Origin: Jaltomata sinuosa
Taxonomy: Eukaryota; Streptophyta; Magnoliopsida; Solanales; Solanaceae
Direction: 5' to 3'
Assembly (NCBI GenBank): GCA_003996215.1
Contig: QJPP01007224.1
Coordinates: 310,001 to 374,000 of the forward strand
DNA: 64,000 nt
The number at the start of each line of letters is the position of its first letter. Positions within the stretch are counted from its first letter, which is position 1. The notes beneath the pieces were generated by a model. That model did not search any database. It was not told where the DNA came from and was given only the letters and a program-made list of their open reading frames with translations. The position numbers and the translations under genes were made by a program. This document shows, in pieces, positions 1 to 10,350 of this stretch.

Positions 1-2227
1 TCCTAGTAAAAAAGTGGTTAAATTAGTGTGCATTGTTAGAAAAAGAGGGCTGCCCGTATTTTCATTATTTTGGTTTTAACTCGGGATCAATTTCGGGAAT
101 ACTAGCTTAAGGAATTTATCATGAACTAATGTAGTGGTTTGGTTCCCTTTTTGATCCTCTCGTCACTAGTGTCGCCTTACTTTTCGAGGTGATTTATTCA
201 TAGCTACTTATGTAGTTAAAGTGAATGAAAAAAAAAAAAATAATAATAAGGTTTTATGTTGCTACTTATTGTGCACTTTGTTTTTCCTAATAATCAACTA
301 GTGTCGAAGTTGTTTGTTTACCTAATATCGCTTGTTTATAAAACACGAAACAAAATATGGTTACATGTCGTTCTTTCATATATGCTTGTGTATTTACCGA
401 ATAGCATGTTTGTTTTCCTTATCACTTTATTGTTAAGCTTGGCATATTTCTACATTTTGTAAACTTTGTTATGCAAGTTACTAATCCTTATCTTTTTTTT
501 TTGTGTTTCATGTACACTCCGGAGAGTTGGAGTTCTCATTTGAAACTCAACCTCGGCCCAAATATGTTTTGGGTCGAACAACTATTAGGAACTATCGCGG
601 TGTTCGGAGTCACTCATTAGGAGACTAGTTCCTCCAAAGGAACTTAACATACTTAGTCCTTTTATTTTTTATATGCTTTCCTTATTACTTGAATTTGTTT
701 GACTAACTTTGTATTATTTGGATGTGTACTTTTCTTTGTGATTTTTGATTAACGTTTATTTTCCGGTTTATAGTTTCATGGATTATTCTATTTAGCTTAA
801 AATTTTGAAAGTAAGTTTCCTTCACCTTTTAGTTTAGGCAAATGTTTCGGGTTTCCCTTTTTAAAATACTTTAAAATTAGTGGTTAAACACTTTCAAAAA
901 TAGTAATAATAAATAGTGAATAGTGCAGATTTTTTATTAACTAATTTAGGTTTTGTTTCGAGAAAAACTTGTTTAAATAACTTGTGGTAGATTTTCAAAA
1001 GAATCAAAAATATTGATTAGCGATTCAATATATTTCAAACAAATATTTGGTCACTCTTAGGCCTTAGATTATAGAATGCTTTTATCTAACTTAGGCAAAC
1101 CTTCTTTATATATATTAATAACTTATGTATCCTCTTATTCTAACCCCAATATTTTACAAGTATTTTGCTACACTCTATATATATATTTTTGAGATTTTCA
1201 GATTTTTTAAGGCCTCAAAATGCAAGGTATATATGTCATATGTTATCTACTACAAGGTATATATATTTATATTTTTACTTACTCATTCTTCCTACTCAAA
1301 TTAAACACATATTATTTTATCACAAATTACCTTTATGTACATAATACTTTCTCTCATATTCAATGCATGTTCATTTTTACCTTATGAATAAAAGTCTCCT
1401 TTACATGAAAACAAATAATTTTCGTTTCTCTACTCAAGTCTTCAAATTATTCTTTTACATGAAATACATTTACCAAAACAAATATGATTTTTCTCTTATA
1501 TCTTTTTCTCTATTACCAATATATTTCTTACACACTTTTACTTATCCAAATCTTTTAAATAATAAACTTTTCACATGATTTCCTATATTTTAAATATACA
1601 TACGTCATTTTATTTTCTTTCTATAAGTATGTCATAAACTTCCTCAAACTTTAAGAACTACATATTTTTTACTTTACAAAAAGTATTTGTATAAATAAAT
1701 GTTTTCATTTTGTTTACAAAGCTTTTAAATATATATTCTTATAAATCATAAAGTTCTACATACTTTAATTATAATTACGATAAAGGCATTGCTATTAAAC
1801 TTTCATATATTTTGACATGTACGTACATATGTTTCATCTTTTTACCACAAGTATATTTTATATTTTTGCCTATTGTAGTGGCATGTGTCATATACTTTGA
1901 GTTTTTCTTTAAATTAAGAAAACACGTTTTTATCACCTTTTTAGCAAATAATGAGCAAATAACTTTTCCAAATATTTTTTCTAAACTGAGTTTAAGGACT
2001 ATCTTCGGATAGGCTCTGAAGGGTGCCTAACACCTTCCCTTCGAGTAACCAAAACACTTACTCAGAATCTCAAACGTTTCGCAGACTAAAAACAGAGTTT
2101 TACATACAAAATGGTTTCCTAAGTTTCCTAAAATTTAGGTGGCGACTCTAAACCCTTTTCCAAAACAAAGGCAGAAAGAGCCGGATGTTGCAAGCATATT
2201 TTGGCCAGTTCAAAATAGGGCGCGACA
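1..2227 (+). repeat. 5' LTR (3' half) of the Ogre-like element
   Basis: Matches the 3' part of the LTR at 14783-16837. It ends in GGGCGCGACA immediately before the PBS. Compared with the other LTR it has 164 extra bases (1557-1720), best read as a deletion in the 3' LTR. Short open frames here (for example 256-462, repeated at 15038-15244) are chance frames in AT-rich LTR DNA and not genes. Confidence 0.9.
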
Positions 2228-2230
2228 GAA

Positions 2231-2248
2231 TGGCGACTCTGCTGGGGA
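2231..2248 (+). promoter_or_regulatory. Primer binding site of the Ogre-like element
   Basis: TGGCGACTCTGCTGGGGA starts three bases after the LTR end. It begins with TGG, the complement of a tRNA CCA end, and lies where minus-strand priming is expected. Ogre/Tat elements are generally reported to use tRNA-Arg; I did not verify the tRNA here. Confidence 0.75.
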
Positions 2249-2816
2249 TGTTTAACTTATGTTTTTACCTTAGCATGCTTAGTTTATGAATATTATTTGG
2301 AATATTTGTTTATTTGCAGTACATTATTTGCTTTATTTATATCATGCTTTGTTTGAAAGGACGCAAGCCAAATTCAAACTTGCACTCTTTGTTTGATTGA
2401 TAAACACTACTTGTTACTGCTTTCTCACTTGCATTTCTCTATCGAGTCTTTGGCCGTACACATCTCACACACTGTGATACACGCGGAGGGTTTTATGCCC
2501 TCCCAAACCTTCTTTTGGATTCCTTAGTTTCAGAGTCGGTGCAATTAGGTTAGTGTGCCGTCTCGCAGTTATTCAAGTCCACTCTCAAATATAGGAAAAT
2601 ACTCTTATTCTAGAAATAGGTCATGTTGCATAGCCTTAGGCAGGACGATCCCGGGGATTGACACTGCATTTAGGGAACCACCCTTATTGTCAACGGGTTT
2701 TTCATAAAACCCAATGACATATACTTTATGTGTGATTGATGTAAATGATCCAAACTAAAACACATAATGGATTTGGGATAAACAAACTTATCATACCCCT
2801 TACCTTTTTCTTTCAG
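2249..2816 (+). other. 5' untranslated leader with probable 3' splice site
   Basis: About 570 bases without a supported gene. The last bases, TTTTTCTTTCAG, form a pyrimidine-rich splice-acceptor consensus placed directly before the ATG at 2817. This suggests that the ORF1 message may be spliced in the leader. Confidence 0.4.
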
Positions 2817-4472
2817 ATGAATATCAACCAAAACTTACCAAACATCCAGATGGTTATCTCAGCACCTGACAACCTAAAAAAGTGGTGGCGAAACATCCGC
2901 GTAGCGCATGGAGGTGTGGTACGGGAGCAGCTGGGGGCTTTGCTGTCACTTATGGGGATCCAAGCTGACAAAACCCTCACCACTTTATTAATGGAATTCT
3001 GGGACCCAACCACTGTGACCTTCAAATTTCTGGATTTCGAGATCACTCCTACCTTGGAGGAGATTAGTAATTTTGCTGAACTACCACTAAGGGAACGAGT
3101 GCCGGTACTCCCATCACCCATAAAGAAGGCAGACTTTCTGAGGCTGTTAGGATTACACATTTTTCCATCACTGAGAAATGTGGAAGGAGGAAAGGTGAAG
3201 TTGGATTACCTCTTCGAAAGATACGGTCGTCTCGAGAGTTTTGACGAACACCAAGGTGAATTCGCCTGTACCCGCAGACAGTGGGTATACATGCGACCGA
3301 GGGTCTTTGTGTTAGCTTTTTTGGGAACTATGATCTTCCCGATGAGGTTTTATTGCATCGACCTCAATATCCTGCCAATAGTGATGAACGTCTTTGCAGA
3401 GCCGCAAAGACTTACCTTGGTACACATGATCCTTGCTGAGATGTTTTGGTCGCTGTCCGCATGCACACGAGGGCACAACTTCTTTGGAGGCTGCAATTTG
3501 CTATTGCAAATTTGGGCTGTAGAACACTTCTACCGCCGCCACCCACAGATGGACTACTGTATCGACGCCCGCAACAGGATTCAGACTCATAGAGAGCGCA
3601 TGAGATATTGGACATATGCACCCACCGGAGAAGAGGAATGGCGCACCTTCTTGACCAACCTTACCGGAGATTTCATCCAGTGTAGATATCCCTGGATGAC
3701 AGGATTGGCCTTCATCAGAGCTCGATACTTGTATTTCATCGAGTTGATAGGACTAGGAGGCATCCAGCCATATGCGCCTCTCCGTGTTTTAAGACAGTTC
3801 GGCTTGGTCCAGGACATACCTTTGTGGTCAAACATGGCGTTATATGAGGACAGTTATGGTGCCGCGATATCGGCGGTACAAATGATGAACTTGCAGGCTG
3901 AATGGGATTATATGATCACATTGTACATGGGAGGAGACAAATGGTGTACGCCGGAATACTACGCTTGGAGAACGACCGTGAGCCACTTGGCTCAACCGAG
4001 TGCAGAAGGATTCAGGGATTTGGCAGATGTCCGGTGGGTCAGATGGGTTAGGGAAGAGGTGCTTCCCCGCATGGAGATCACAACACCAATGTACAACCAG
4101 ATTGTCCCAGACTCCGTCAACTACTTGATAACAAAGGTAGAGGAAGATCCCGAGGATCCAGAAGAAGATCCGGATGAGGAGCCAGAAGAAGATCCGGAGG
4201 AGGAGCCAGAAGAAGATCCCGAGGATCCAGAAGAAGATCCGGAGGAAGAAATGGAGGAAGACTTGGAAGAGGATCCGGAAGAAGACCCTGAGGAGGAGGA
4301 TCCGGAAGAAGATCCTGAGGAGGCTTCTGAGACCGGCTCCAATGTTTATGATCCTAACGATGGAGGGATGATGGAGACAGACTCAGAGCCCAGGTATCAT
4401 CATTCCGCTGGATCTCCAGAGTATCATCCAGCACCACAGGACGATAGTGATGACGGTCCTACATGGCCCTAG
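2817..4472 (+). CDS. Ogre ORF1: plant-mobile-domain-like protein of unknown role
   Basis: An intact frame of 551 codons from the ATG at 2817. The frame also contains an upstream ATG at 2745, but a splice-acceptor-like TTTCAG ends at 2816, so I prefer 2817. The first ~400 residues are a globular, Trp- and aromatic-rich domain of the kind found in ORF1 of Ogre/Tat elements and in the plant mobile domain family. I assign this from overall character; no catalytic motif is evident. The C-terminus (nt ~4135-4325) is a low-complexity acidic stretch built from D/E-E-D-P units, followed by a Ser/Asp/Pro-rich tail. The position between PBS and gag, on the sense strand, is diagnostic of Ogre. Function is not established; involvement in the RNP or in chromatin is speculation. 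No internal stop is present, unlike most frames in the window. Confidence 0.8.
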   Translation: MNINQNLPNIQMVISAPDNLKKWWRNIRVAHGGVVREQLGALLSLMGIQADKTLTTLLMEFWDPTTVTFKFLDFEITPTLEEISNFAELPLRERVPVLPSPIKKADFLRLLGLHIFPSLRNVEGGKVKLDYLFERYGRLESFDEHQGEFACTRRQWVYMRPRVFVLAFLGTMIFPMRFYCIDLNILPIVMNVFAEPQRLTLVHMILAEMFWSLSACTRGHNFFGGCNLLLQIWAVEHFYRRHPQMDYCIDARNRIQTHRERMRYWTYAPTGEEEWRTFLTNLTGDFIQCRYPWMTGLAFIRARYLYFIELIGLGGIQPYAPLRVLRQFGLVQDIPLWSNMALYEDSYGAAISAVQMMNLQAEWDYMITLYMGGDKWCTPEYYAWRTTVSHLAQPSAEGFRDLADVRWVRWVREEVLPRMEITTPMYNQIVPDSVNYLITKVEEDPEDPEEDPDEEPEEDPEEEPEEDPEDPEEDPEEEMEEDLEEDPEEDPEEEDPEEDPEEASETGSNVYDPNDGGMMETDSEPRYHHSAGSPEYHPAPQDDSDDGPTWP

Positions 4473-4926
4473 GTTATCCTTTCCCATCGTACCTTTCATA
4501 TTCCCTAAAGGTGCCTCATGGCCCATCCCTTTGTACGCCCTAATGGCCATCCCATGTCTTTCATTTTTCAGGCTCCCATCAGCCTATCTATTGTAAACTT
4601 TCAAGACCACATTTTGCTTAATGAAAAGTCATGTTTATCTCGAATCCTAAATATGTTCAAAATGGATCATTTACTATCAAATTGTATGCAGCGTAGGCCT
4701 ACCTCTGGCAAAACGAGGCTCCATATTAGGACGCATTTTTTGTATGAATATCGCCAACTTGGCGTATATATTTGTTATATATTCCAACATTTCCCAAACT
4801 AACATAGTTTCCTTTTTCTTTCCTTTCTTTTCTTTATGTTTATTATCAACCCCCCCAAAAGAAAGTTGATTTGTGTCGATTTGCAAACTGGCGGAATCGC
4901 AATACAACCTCCGATCTAAGGGAAAA
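4473..4926 (+). other. ORF1-gag spacer
   Basis: About 450 bases between ORF1 and the gag ATG, with no supported gene. A second acceptor-like TTTTTCAG lies near 4565-4572. The gag frame is open upstream of its ATG back to about 4873 but has no ATG there. Confidence 0.5.
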
Positions 4927-7900
4927 ATGAGCGAAGAATCTAACAACGCCTCGATGGTACCAGTAGATGGCGCCGAAAGTTCTCGAAAACCGATGGACAC
5001 TCAAAACGACGAACAAATGGCCAACATGGCACAAGAAATCGAAATCTTGAAAGAAGAACTACGCCAAGTACGGGATTTGACTAAGCTTACAGCTGCTACC
5101 TTCCCCGCTCAATTCCAATTTCCAAATGCTGAGTTGCGGCCGGTCACTCCCGCCGACTTAACAAACGCGCCTAAACAAACACCACTTGTTCCCGCTTATG
5201 CTCAAGATCTACTTGCTCATCCGCCCGCCGTTAGGGCTGCACCTAATCTTTCCTTGCCTACGCAGAACTTCACTGTTCCAATTCACCCAACAATGCAGCA
5301 CATACCGGAGGCACATGTCACTTGTGAAATGCCTGTTCCACCGGTATATGCTACTGAAGCCCCTACTTTCGCAACATCCACGGCTGTCAAAGTACCATAT
5401 GAGGTCGATCAGTACGTAGGATTGGAGAGGGATGTCCGGTCAAATGAAGATAGGTCGATAGCAGCTCAACTTGAAAGCTTGAAAAGGGCTTTTAAAAGCA
5501 TGCAAGTTACCAGGGGAACCGAAAGTCTGGACTATGATGACCTATGCATCCACCCAGACATCGATATGCCGGTCGGGTACAAACCACCAAAATTTGATGT
5601 ATTTGATGGGAAGGGAGATCCCCACGCACACCTAAGAGCCTATTGCGACAAGCTGGTCGGCGTAGGAAGGAACGAGAAGTTGAGGATGAAACTGTTCATT
5701 CGAAGTCTGTCAGGAGAAGCTCTAACTTGGTACACTCGCCAAGACCCTCGCAAATGGCGTGATTGGCAAGAAATGGCCGAAGATTTCATGAGTCGTTTCA
5801 GGTTTAATACCGAAATTGCTCCAGACAGATTCTCACTTGCTAACATACAAAAGAAGCCATCTGAATCATTTCAAGAATATTCCTGGAGATGGAGGACCGA
5901 GGCTGCTCGGATCCAGCCCCCACTTGACGAAAATGAACTCTCTAAGTACTTTATCCGAGCTCAGGAAGGCGTCTACTTCGACAAAATGATGTCAATGATG
6001 GGCCAAAAGTTCGCCGACTTGGTCAAGATGGGAGACTTTATTGAGGAAGGTATTAAGTCCGGGAAAATTCAGTCTATGGTCGCACTGCAAGCCGCAAGCA
6101 AGGCTATACAGTCAGGTTCCATTGGTGGTATCAAGAAGAAGAAGGAAGACGTCTCAGCCGTCACACCTTACTACCAGCACGGAGGACCATCCCACCGATA
6201 CCCTAACAACCCCCAAATCATCGCACATGTTCCAGTGTATAGTACCCAGCCACACTATAATTCACCTCGAGCTCCAGCACACCAAAATCCACCGAAGCCG
6301 TATGCCCCTGTCCAAGCTCCAGTTCACCAAAATAGGCCGGCATATGCACCAAGACCACGTCCTAATTTTGAAGCCAGAAATACCCGCACCTACACTCCTA
6401 TTGCCGAGCCTTTGGCTCAATTGTTTGAAAGGTTGAGGGTAGTAGGTTTGTTGCAGCCGATTGAGGGAAGAATCCCTGATCCAATACCACGAAGCTTTGA
6501 TGGAAATAAGCGATGTGCATACCACTCGGGAATCCAAGGACATGACACGGAAGAGTGTTTTAGCTTGAAGAATCAGATCGAGTCTCTTATCAGAAAAGGA
6601 GTGATTAAATGCACCGATACTCCTCCAAATGTGAACAACAATCCTCTACCAAATCATGAGAATCGAGGAGTCAACATGATTACCCTGAAGGAAGAGTATG
6701 ACCCGGAAGGGAATATCATGCCTATCTGGGACACAGAAGAAGTCGCCGCCACATCGCCAGCACAACCCTTTATTACAGTTCAGTTGAGAGAACCTTTGAC
6801 TATTCAAACCTACCTGCCGAGAGTTGTGGTAACCACCATAGCCGCTGGAAAACCTGACTATGACACTAAAGCAGTCCCATGGAACTATTGGACGGAAGCC
6901 AAAGGCAAGATGATAGACGCTGCTGTGGCTCACGGAATGACTAGGTCGGGAAGGTGTTATACCCCGGAGGATCTAAATCGAGGGGTTCTCGGGAAAGAAC
7001 AAAATCCAAAGAAGAATGTTACTGATGCAGAAGCCACAGAATTTTGGAAGAAGATGCAGTCTAAAGATTACTCAATCGAGGAACAACTAATGAAGACACC
7101 AGCCCACATTTCCATTATGTCCTTGCTAATGAGTTCTGAAGCCCATAGGAACGCTTTGGTACAAGTTCTGAGCGGAGTTAGCGTACCAAAAGAAACTACA
7201 AGTGACACATTGGCTGCAACAATTGGAAAAATGGTGGAAGTGAACAAAATCTCTTTCCATGATGATGAATTACCAGCAGAAGGTGTTGGCCACAACAAAG
7301 CACTTCACATCGCGGTCAAGTGCTGTGATAAGATCGTAACTAGAGTTTTGATCGACGGCGGTTCTGGATGCAACATCTGTCCTTTCACCACATTGAGAGA
7401 TTTAGGTGTGAATATGGGAGAGATAAGGGAAAGTCGTGTGAAGGTGAGAGCTTTTGATGGCGCGCAGAGAAGTGTCATTGGAGAAATTTATCTCACATTG
7501 CAAGTGGGTCCAGCTGAATTCCCCATCTTATTTCAAGTAATGGATGTTACGTCCAACTACAACTTGTTACTAGGAAGGCCATGGGTCCATATGGCAAGAG
7601 CAGTTCCCTCCACGCTTCATCAGTGTGTGAAGTTCGAGTGGGGTCGCACCGAAGTTACCATTCACGGGGAGCTCAGTCACCCCATCTATTCCGTAAATTC
7701 TGTTCCAATCACCGAAGAATTGGATGGAGCCGCTTTCCATGCTCTGGAGATCATGCAAGCCGTAAGAATTGATGAGAAGGTAGAGCCTGTAAAGATGGAG
7801 ATGTCGAGAGCAGCGAAGATGGTTGCGTTAGAGATGTTGAAATATGGGTATAAACCAAAGACAGGGCTCGGACCTAAGGCTGACGGTATAATTGAACCAA

Positions 7901-8190
7901 TCCAGCTAAAACATCAGAAAGGTACCGCCGGGCTAGGGTATAAGCCTGCTTCAGGAGGAGTCCACAGTGCAAAGTTTGGGGCAGTAGTGTTCGTGCCAGG
8001 ACAAGTCCTAATCCCAGATGAAGCAGTTGATGAAGACGTCATTGAGGGAATAGGAAATCTATTCGTGGCCATGACCGACGATGGACTGGAAAAAGATATC
8101 AAGAAACTGACCATCCGTGATGCCAAGCCTGGAGAAGTCTTGCAGAACTGGACCATCAGCCCATACCTGTTTCGACAGGAGTCCTGGTAG
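4927..8190 (+). CDS. gag-pro: Ogre gag-protease polyprotein (ORF2)
   Basis: 1087 codons without an internal stop, starting at the first ATG in the frame. In order: a Gln/Glu-rich N-terminus; a Ty3/gypsy capsid domain (Retrotrans_gag type, residues ~218-335) with the FDGKGDP and LSGEALTWY signatures; a Pro/Tyr-rich linker; a zinc-knuckle-like segment near residue 530 with spacing C-x2-H-x5-H-x4-C (CAYHSGIQGHDTEEC); an aspartic protease near residue 808 with the loop LIDGGSG, followed by LLLGRPW; and a G-patch-like Gly-rich segment near residues 970-1011. This should form the particle shell and the enzyme that processes it. The TAG at 8188-8190 lies two codons past a possible 5' splice site, so the pol frame could be joined by splicing. 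This is the best preserved pol-related frame in the window and could in principle still yield particles. Confidence 0.85.
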   Translation: MSEESNNASMVPVDGAESSRKPMDTQNDEQMANMAQEIEILKEELRQVRDLTKLTAATFPAQFQFPNAELRPVTPADLTNAPKQTPLVPAYAQDLLAHPPAVRAAPNLSLPTQNFTVPIHPTMQHIPEAHVTCEMPVPPVYATEAPTFATSTAVKVPYEVDQYVGLERDVRSNEDRSIAAQLESLKRAFKSMQVTRGTESLDYDDLCIHPDIDMPVGYKPPKFDVFDGKGDPHAHLRAYCDKLVGVGRNEKLRMKLFIRSLSGEALTWYTRQDPRKWRDWQEMAEDFMSRFRFNTEIAPDRFSLANIQKKPSESFQEYSWRWRTEAARIQPPLDENELSKYFIRAQEGVYFDKMMSMMGQKFADLVKMGDFIEEGIKSGKIQSMVALQAASKAIQSGSIGGIKKKKEDVSAVTPYYQHGGPSHRYPNNPQIIAHVPVYSTQPHYNSPRAPAHQNPPKPYAPVQAPVHQNRPAYAPRPRPNFEARNTRTYTPIAEPLAQLFERLRVVGLLQPIEGRIPDPIPRSFDGNKRCAYHSGIQGHDTEECFSLKNQIESLIRKGVIKCTDTPPNVNNNPLPNHENRGVNMITLKEEYDPEGNIMPIWDTEEVAATSPAQPFITVQLREPLTIQTYLPRVVVTTIAAGKPDYDTKAVPWNYWTEAKGKMIDAAVAHGMTRSGRCYTPEDLNRGVLGKEQNPKKNVTDAEATEFWKKMQSKDYSIEEQLMKTPAHISIMSLLMSSEAHRNALVQVLSGVSVPKETTSDTLAATIGKMVEVNKISFHDDELPAEGVGHNKALHIAVKCCDKIVTRVLIDGGSGCNICPFTTLRDLGVNMGEIRESRVKVRAFDGAQRSVIGEIYLTLQVGPAEFPILFQVMDVTSNYNLLLGRPWVHMARAVPSTLHQCVKFEWGRTEVTIHGELSHPIYSVNSVPITEELDGAAFHALEIMQAVRIDEKVEPVKMEMSRAAKMVALEMLKYGYKPKTGLGPKADGIIEPIQLKHQKGTAGLGYKPASGGVHSAKFGAVVFVPGQVLIPDEAVDEDVIEGIGNLFVAMTDDGLEKDIKKLTIRDAKPGEVLQNWTISPYLFRQESW

Positions 8191-8386
8191 TGTGGAAACG
8201 TAGTTTTATTTCAAAATGTTTTTGCATGATCAATTGAGGCTTGAATCATGCCTAAGCCCTTTTTGCTACTTGCCTCTTCTGAAAAGCTAGATTGCTTTTT
8301 TAATAAAAAATCTTCATTTTTCTTAAAATCTATCTTTTGATTGTTTAAAATAACTTATTTTTTTACTCACCTTTCATACTTTTCAG
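8187..8386 (+). other. Probable intron between gag-pro and pol
   Basis: A GT at 8187 (TG|GTAGTG) lies just before the ORF2 stop. A pyrimidine-rich acceptor (CATACTTTTCAG) ends at 8386. Removing these 200 bases skips the stop and joins the gag-pro frame in phase with the open frame that reaches the pol N-terminus at 8421, with no intervening stop. An intron at this place is known and experimentally supported for legume Ogre elements. Whether this copy is spliced is inferred. Confidence 0.6.
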
Positions 8387-8951
8387 CGCTAATATTAGTA
8401 AAAATCATCGTACAACGGTTATGACCTGTAACGAATCCATTGAGCAAAGTACGAGTCATGAGCAGGACTATGAAGAATACGATGAAAGCATGATGCCTGA
8501 AAATCTACCTCAGGAGATCGAACAACTTGAAAGCCAGAAAAGGCCCAACATGGATGAAACCGAGGTTGTCAACTTGGGAAATGAAGAAATGGTGAAAGAA
8601 GTACGAGTCAGCATACACTTGGAAGATGAAAGAAAGCGAGAATTGATTGAATTGATCAAACAATATGTTGATGTGTTTGCTTGGTCCTACGATGACATGC
8701 CAGGATTAAGCACCGATATCGTCTCACACAAGCTGCCGACTGATCCTTCTTGCCCGCCTGTGAATTAAAAGACTAGGAAGTTCAAGCCTGATTTGAGTTT
8801 GAGAATCAAGGAGGAGGTAACTAAGCAGTGGCAAGGTCCTTACATGGTTCACCGAGTGCTCTCAGGCGGAGCAGTAATCCTCGCAGAAATGGATGGCGTC
8901 GTGAGCACAAAGCCGATCAATTCAGACGCTATCAAGAAGTACTACATTTGA
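8387..8951 (+). pseudogene. pol: Pol remnant: N-terminus of RT region fused to C-terminus of integrase
   Basis: The first part encodes an acidic linker and the start of a gypsy RT module (VFAWSYDDMPG, then KFKPDLSLRIKEEV). At about 8826-8829 it jumps directly to the last ~40 residues of integrase (WQGPYMV, then INSDAIKKYYI and a stop at 8949). Thus RT, RNase H and the integrase core are all absent. The junction keeps the frame: 8387-8951 reads through with a single stop, TAA at 8766, at a position where family members have Gln. The deletion therefore either occurred in frame by recombination between short AAGCAG-like matches or was kept under selection for size. This copy cannot reverse-transcribe or integrate by itself. 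Confidence 0.85.
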
Positions 8952-8997
8952 AGACAGAAGGACTAGTCGTTGTTTCCTTGTACTTTTTGCATTTTTC

Positions 8998-9560
8998 TCT
9001 AATGTAACAGAACTACGTATTAGCCTGACTTCCCACGGCGGGATACGTAGGCAACCCACATCGGGTCCGGTTTCCCTTAGAAAAAACCAAAAACATCATC
9101 TTTCATGTATTCAGAACTACGATTGACCTGACTTCCCTCGGTGGGATACGTAGGCAATCCTCGTCGGATTCGGTCCCTCCATATTTTTCATTTTCCATAT
9201 TGTACTTGAACTACGTTCTGACCTGATTCCGTTTTGGATACGTAGGCAGCCTGAGTCAGGCTCGGTCATTGCACTTCATATTTTTCATTATCCCAATGTA
9301 TTTGAACTACGTTCTGACCTGATTCCGTTTGGATACGTAGGCAGCCTGAGTCAGGCTCGGTCATTGCACTTCATATTTTTCATTATCCCAATGTATTTGA
9401 ACTACGTTCTGACCTGATTCCGTTTGGATACGTAGGCAGCCTGAGTCAGGCTCGGTCAATGCATTACATATTTTCATCCTTCTTCATATCCCGAACTACG
9501 TACAGACCTGATTCCCATTCGGGGATACGTAGGCAACCTAAGAGGTTCGGTCACACCCTT
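8998..9560 (+). repeat. 3' UTR array with GGATACGTAGGCA core
   Basis: Six diverged to nearly identical units share GAACTACG, then TGACCTGATTCC, then GGATACGTAGGCA, then CGGTC. The three central units, about 84 bp each (9210-9460), are nearly identical. Each of these contains AGCCTGA-G-TCAGGCT, a 7-bp inverted repeat able to form a tight hairpin. Related single units recur at 12037-12110 and 12215-12275. Confidence 0.85.
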
Positions 9561-10350
9561 AGGATAAACCTTCCCCCCTTTTATTTATACCTTCAGAGTG
9601 ATCACAACATCTACAGAGAGATAGAAAAGCGTCGCCAGAAGCCGGAGCCACGAGAAGAGTACACTTGGACGTCCTCAACAAAGGGGAAAACTCGATTGGA
9701 TTTCGGAACATGTCATAATCTAAGGAACGATGAATAATCACTATATATATGCGCCTAGTATACACAAAATATACTTATTTTCTAAAAATATATATACATA
9801 TTTTCAAAATATTCCACTGCCTTTCCACCTACCAAGCCTTCGAAATAGGAAGTCTCGAGCAACCAAGGAGGTTTTGAAGAGATCCACCATACCGAGTCTC
9901 TGGGATAGGAAATCACGAGCGGCTGATGAGATTTTGTAGAAATTTAGCGGCAAGGCCAGGGTCCGCAAGCCGACACAAATCAACACCCCTCCCAAAACTA
10001 AGAATTTTTCTTTGAGCGCAGGGAAACAGGAGTCAAGACGGGATGATGTCAAGTCAAGCTCATGGACATGATCGGAGAAATCTTTCGGCTATCCCGACAC
10101 CATAAGCCGAATATTCTTCCCCAATTCTATATTTAAAATACTGTATCCCGATTCTTACAATTCTTAAAGAGTTTTCATCTATGTTTTTGCAGGTGCGTAC
10201 GAGATCCGGATCAAGTATCGAAGACAGAGAGCTCTCATAGGAAAATAGGATAGTTTATCTCTTTCCAAATAACTCCGCCAATCGGAGATTGCCACCTAAT
10301 TGCGTCAAATAACTCCGCCGATCGGAGAATGCGGACTGACTTCATCAAAC
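9561..10350 (+). other. Ogre 3' UTR, unique part
   Basis: No supported gene. A short duplicated module (GGAAGTCTCGAGC- and GGAAATCACGAGC-containing, 9845-9940) is visible. The first degenerate copies of the GCCGATCGGAG motif used in the following array start near 10270. Confidence 0.6.

Noticed and set aside
256..462. 68-codon hydrophobic frame present identically at 15038-15244
   Set aside because: It lies in both LTRs of the same element; identity is due to LTR duplication, and the Leu/Val/Phe richness comes from T-rich DNA.
2231..2248. tRNA gene
   Set aside because: Only a short segment complementary to a tRNA end; it is a primer binding site. No full cloverleaf was found in the window.
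4873..4926. GTG start 18 codons upstream of the gag ATG
   Set aside because: Plant nuclear translation uses ATG; the first ATG in the frame is 4927.
9459..9737. 92-codon frame in the Ogre 3' UTR
   Set aside because: Overlaps the GGATACGTAGGCA repeats and has no recognisable domain.
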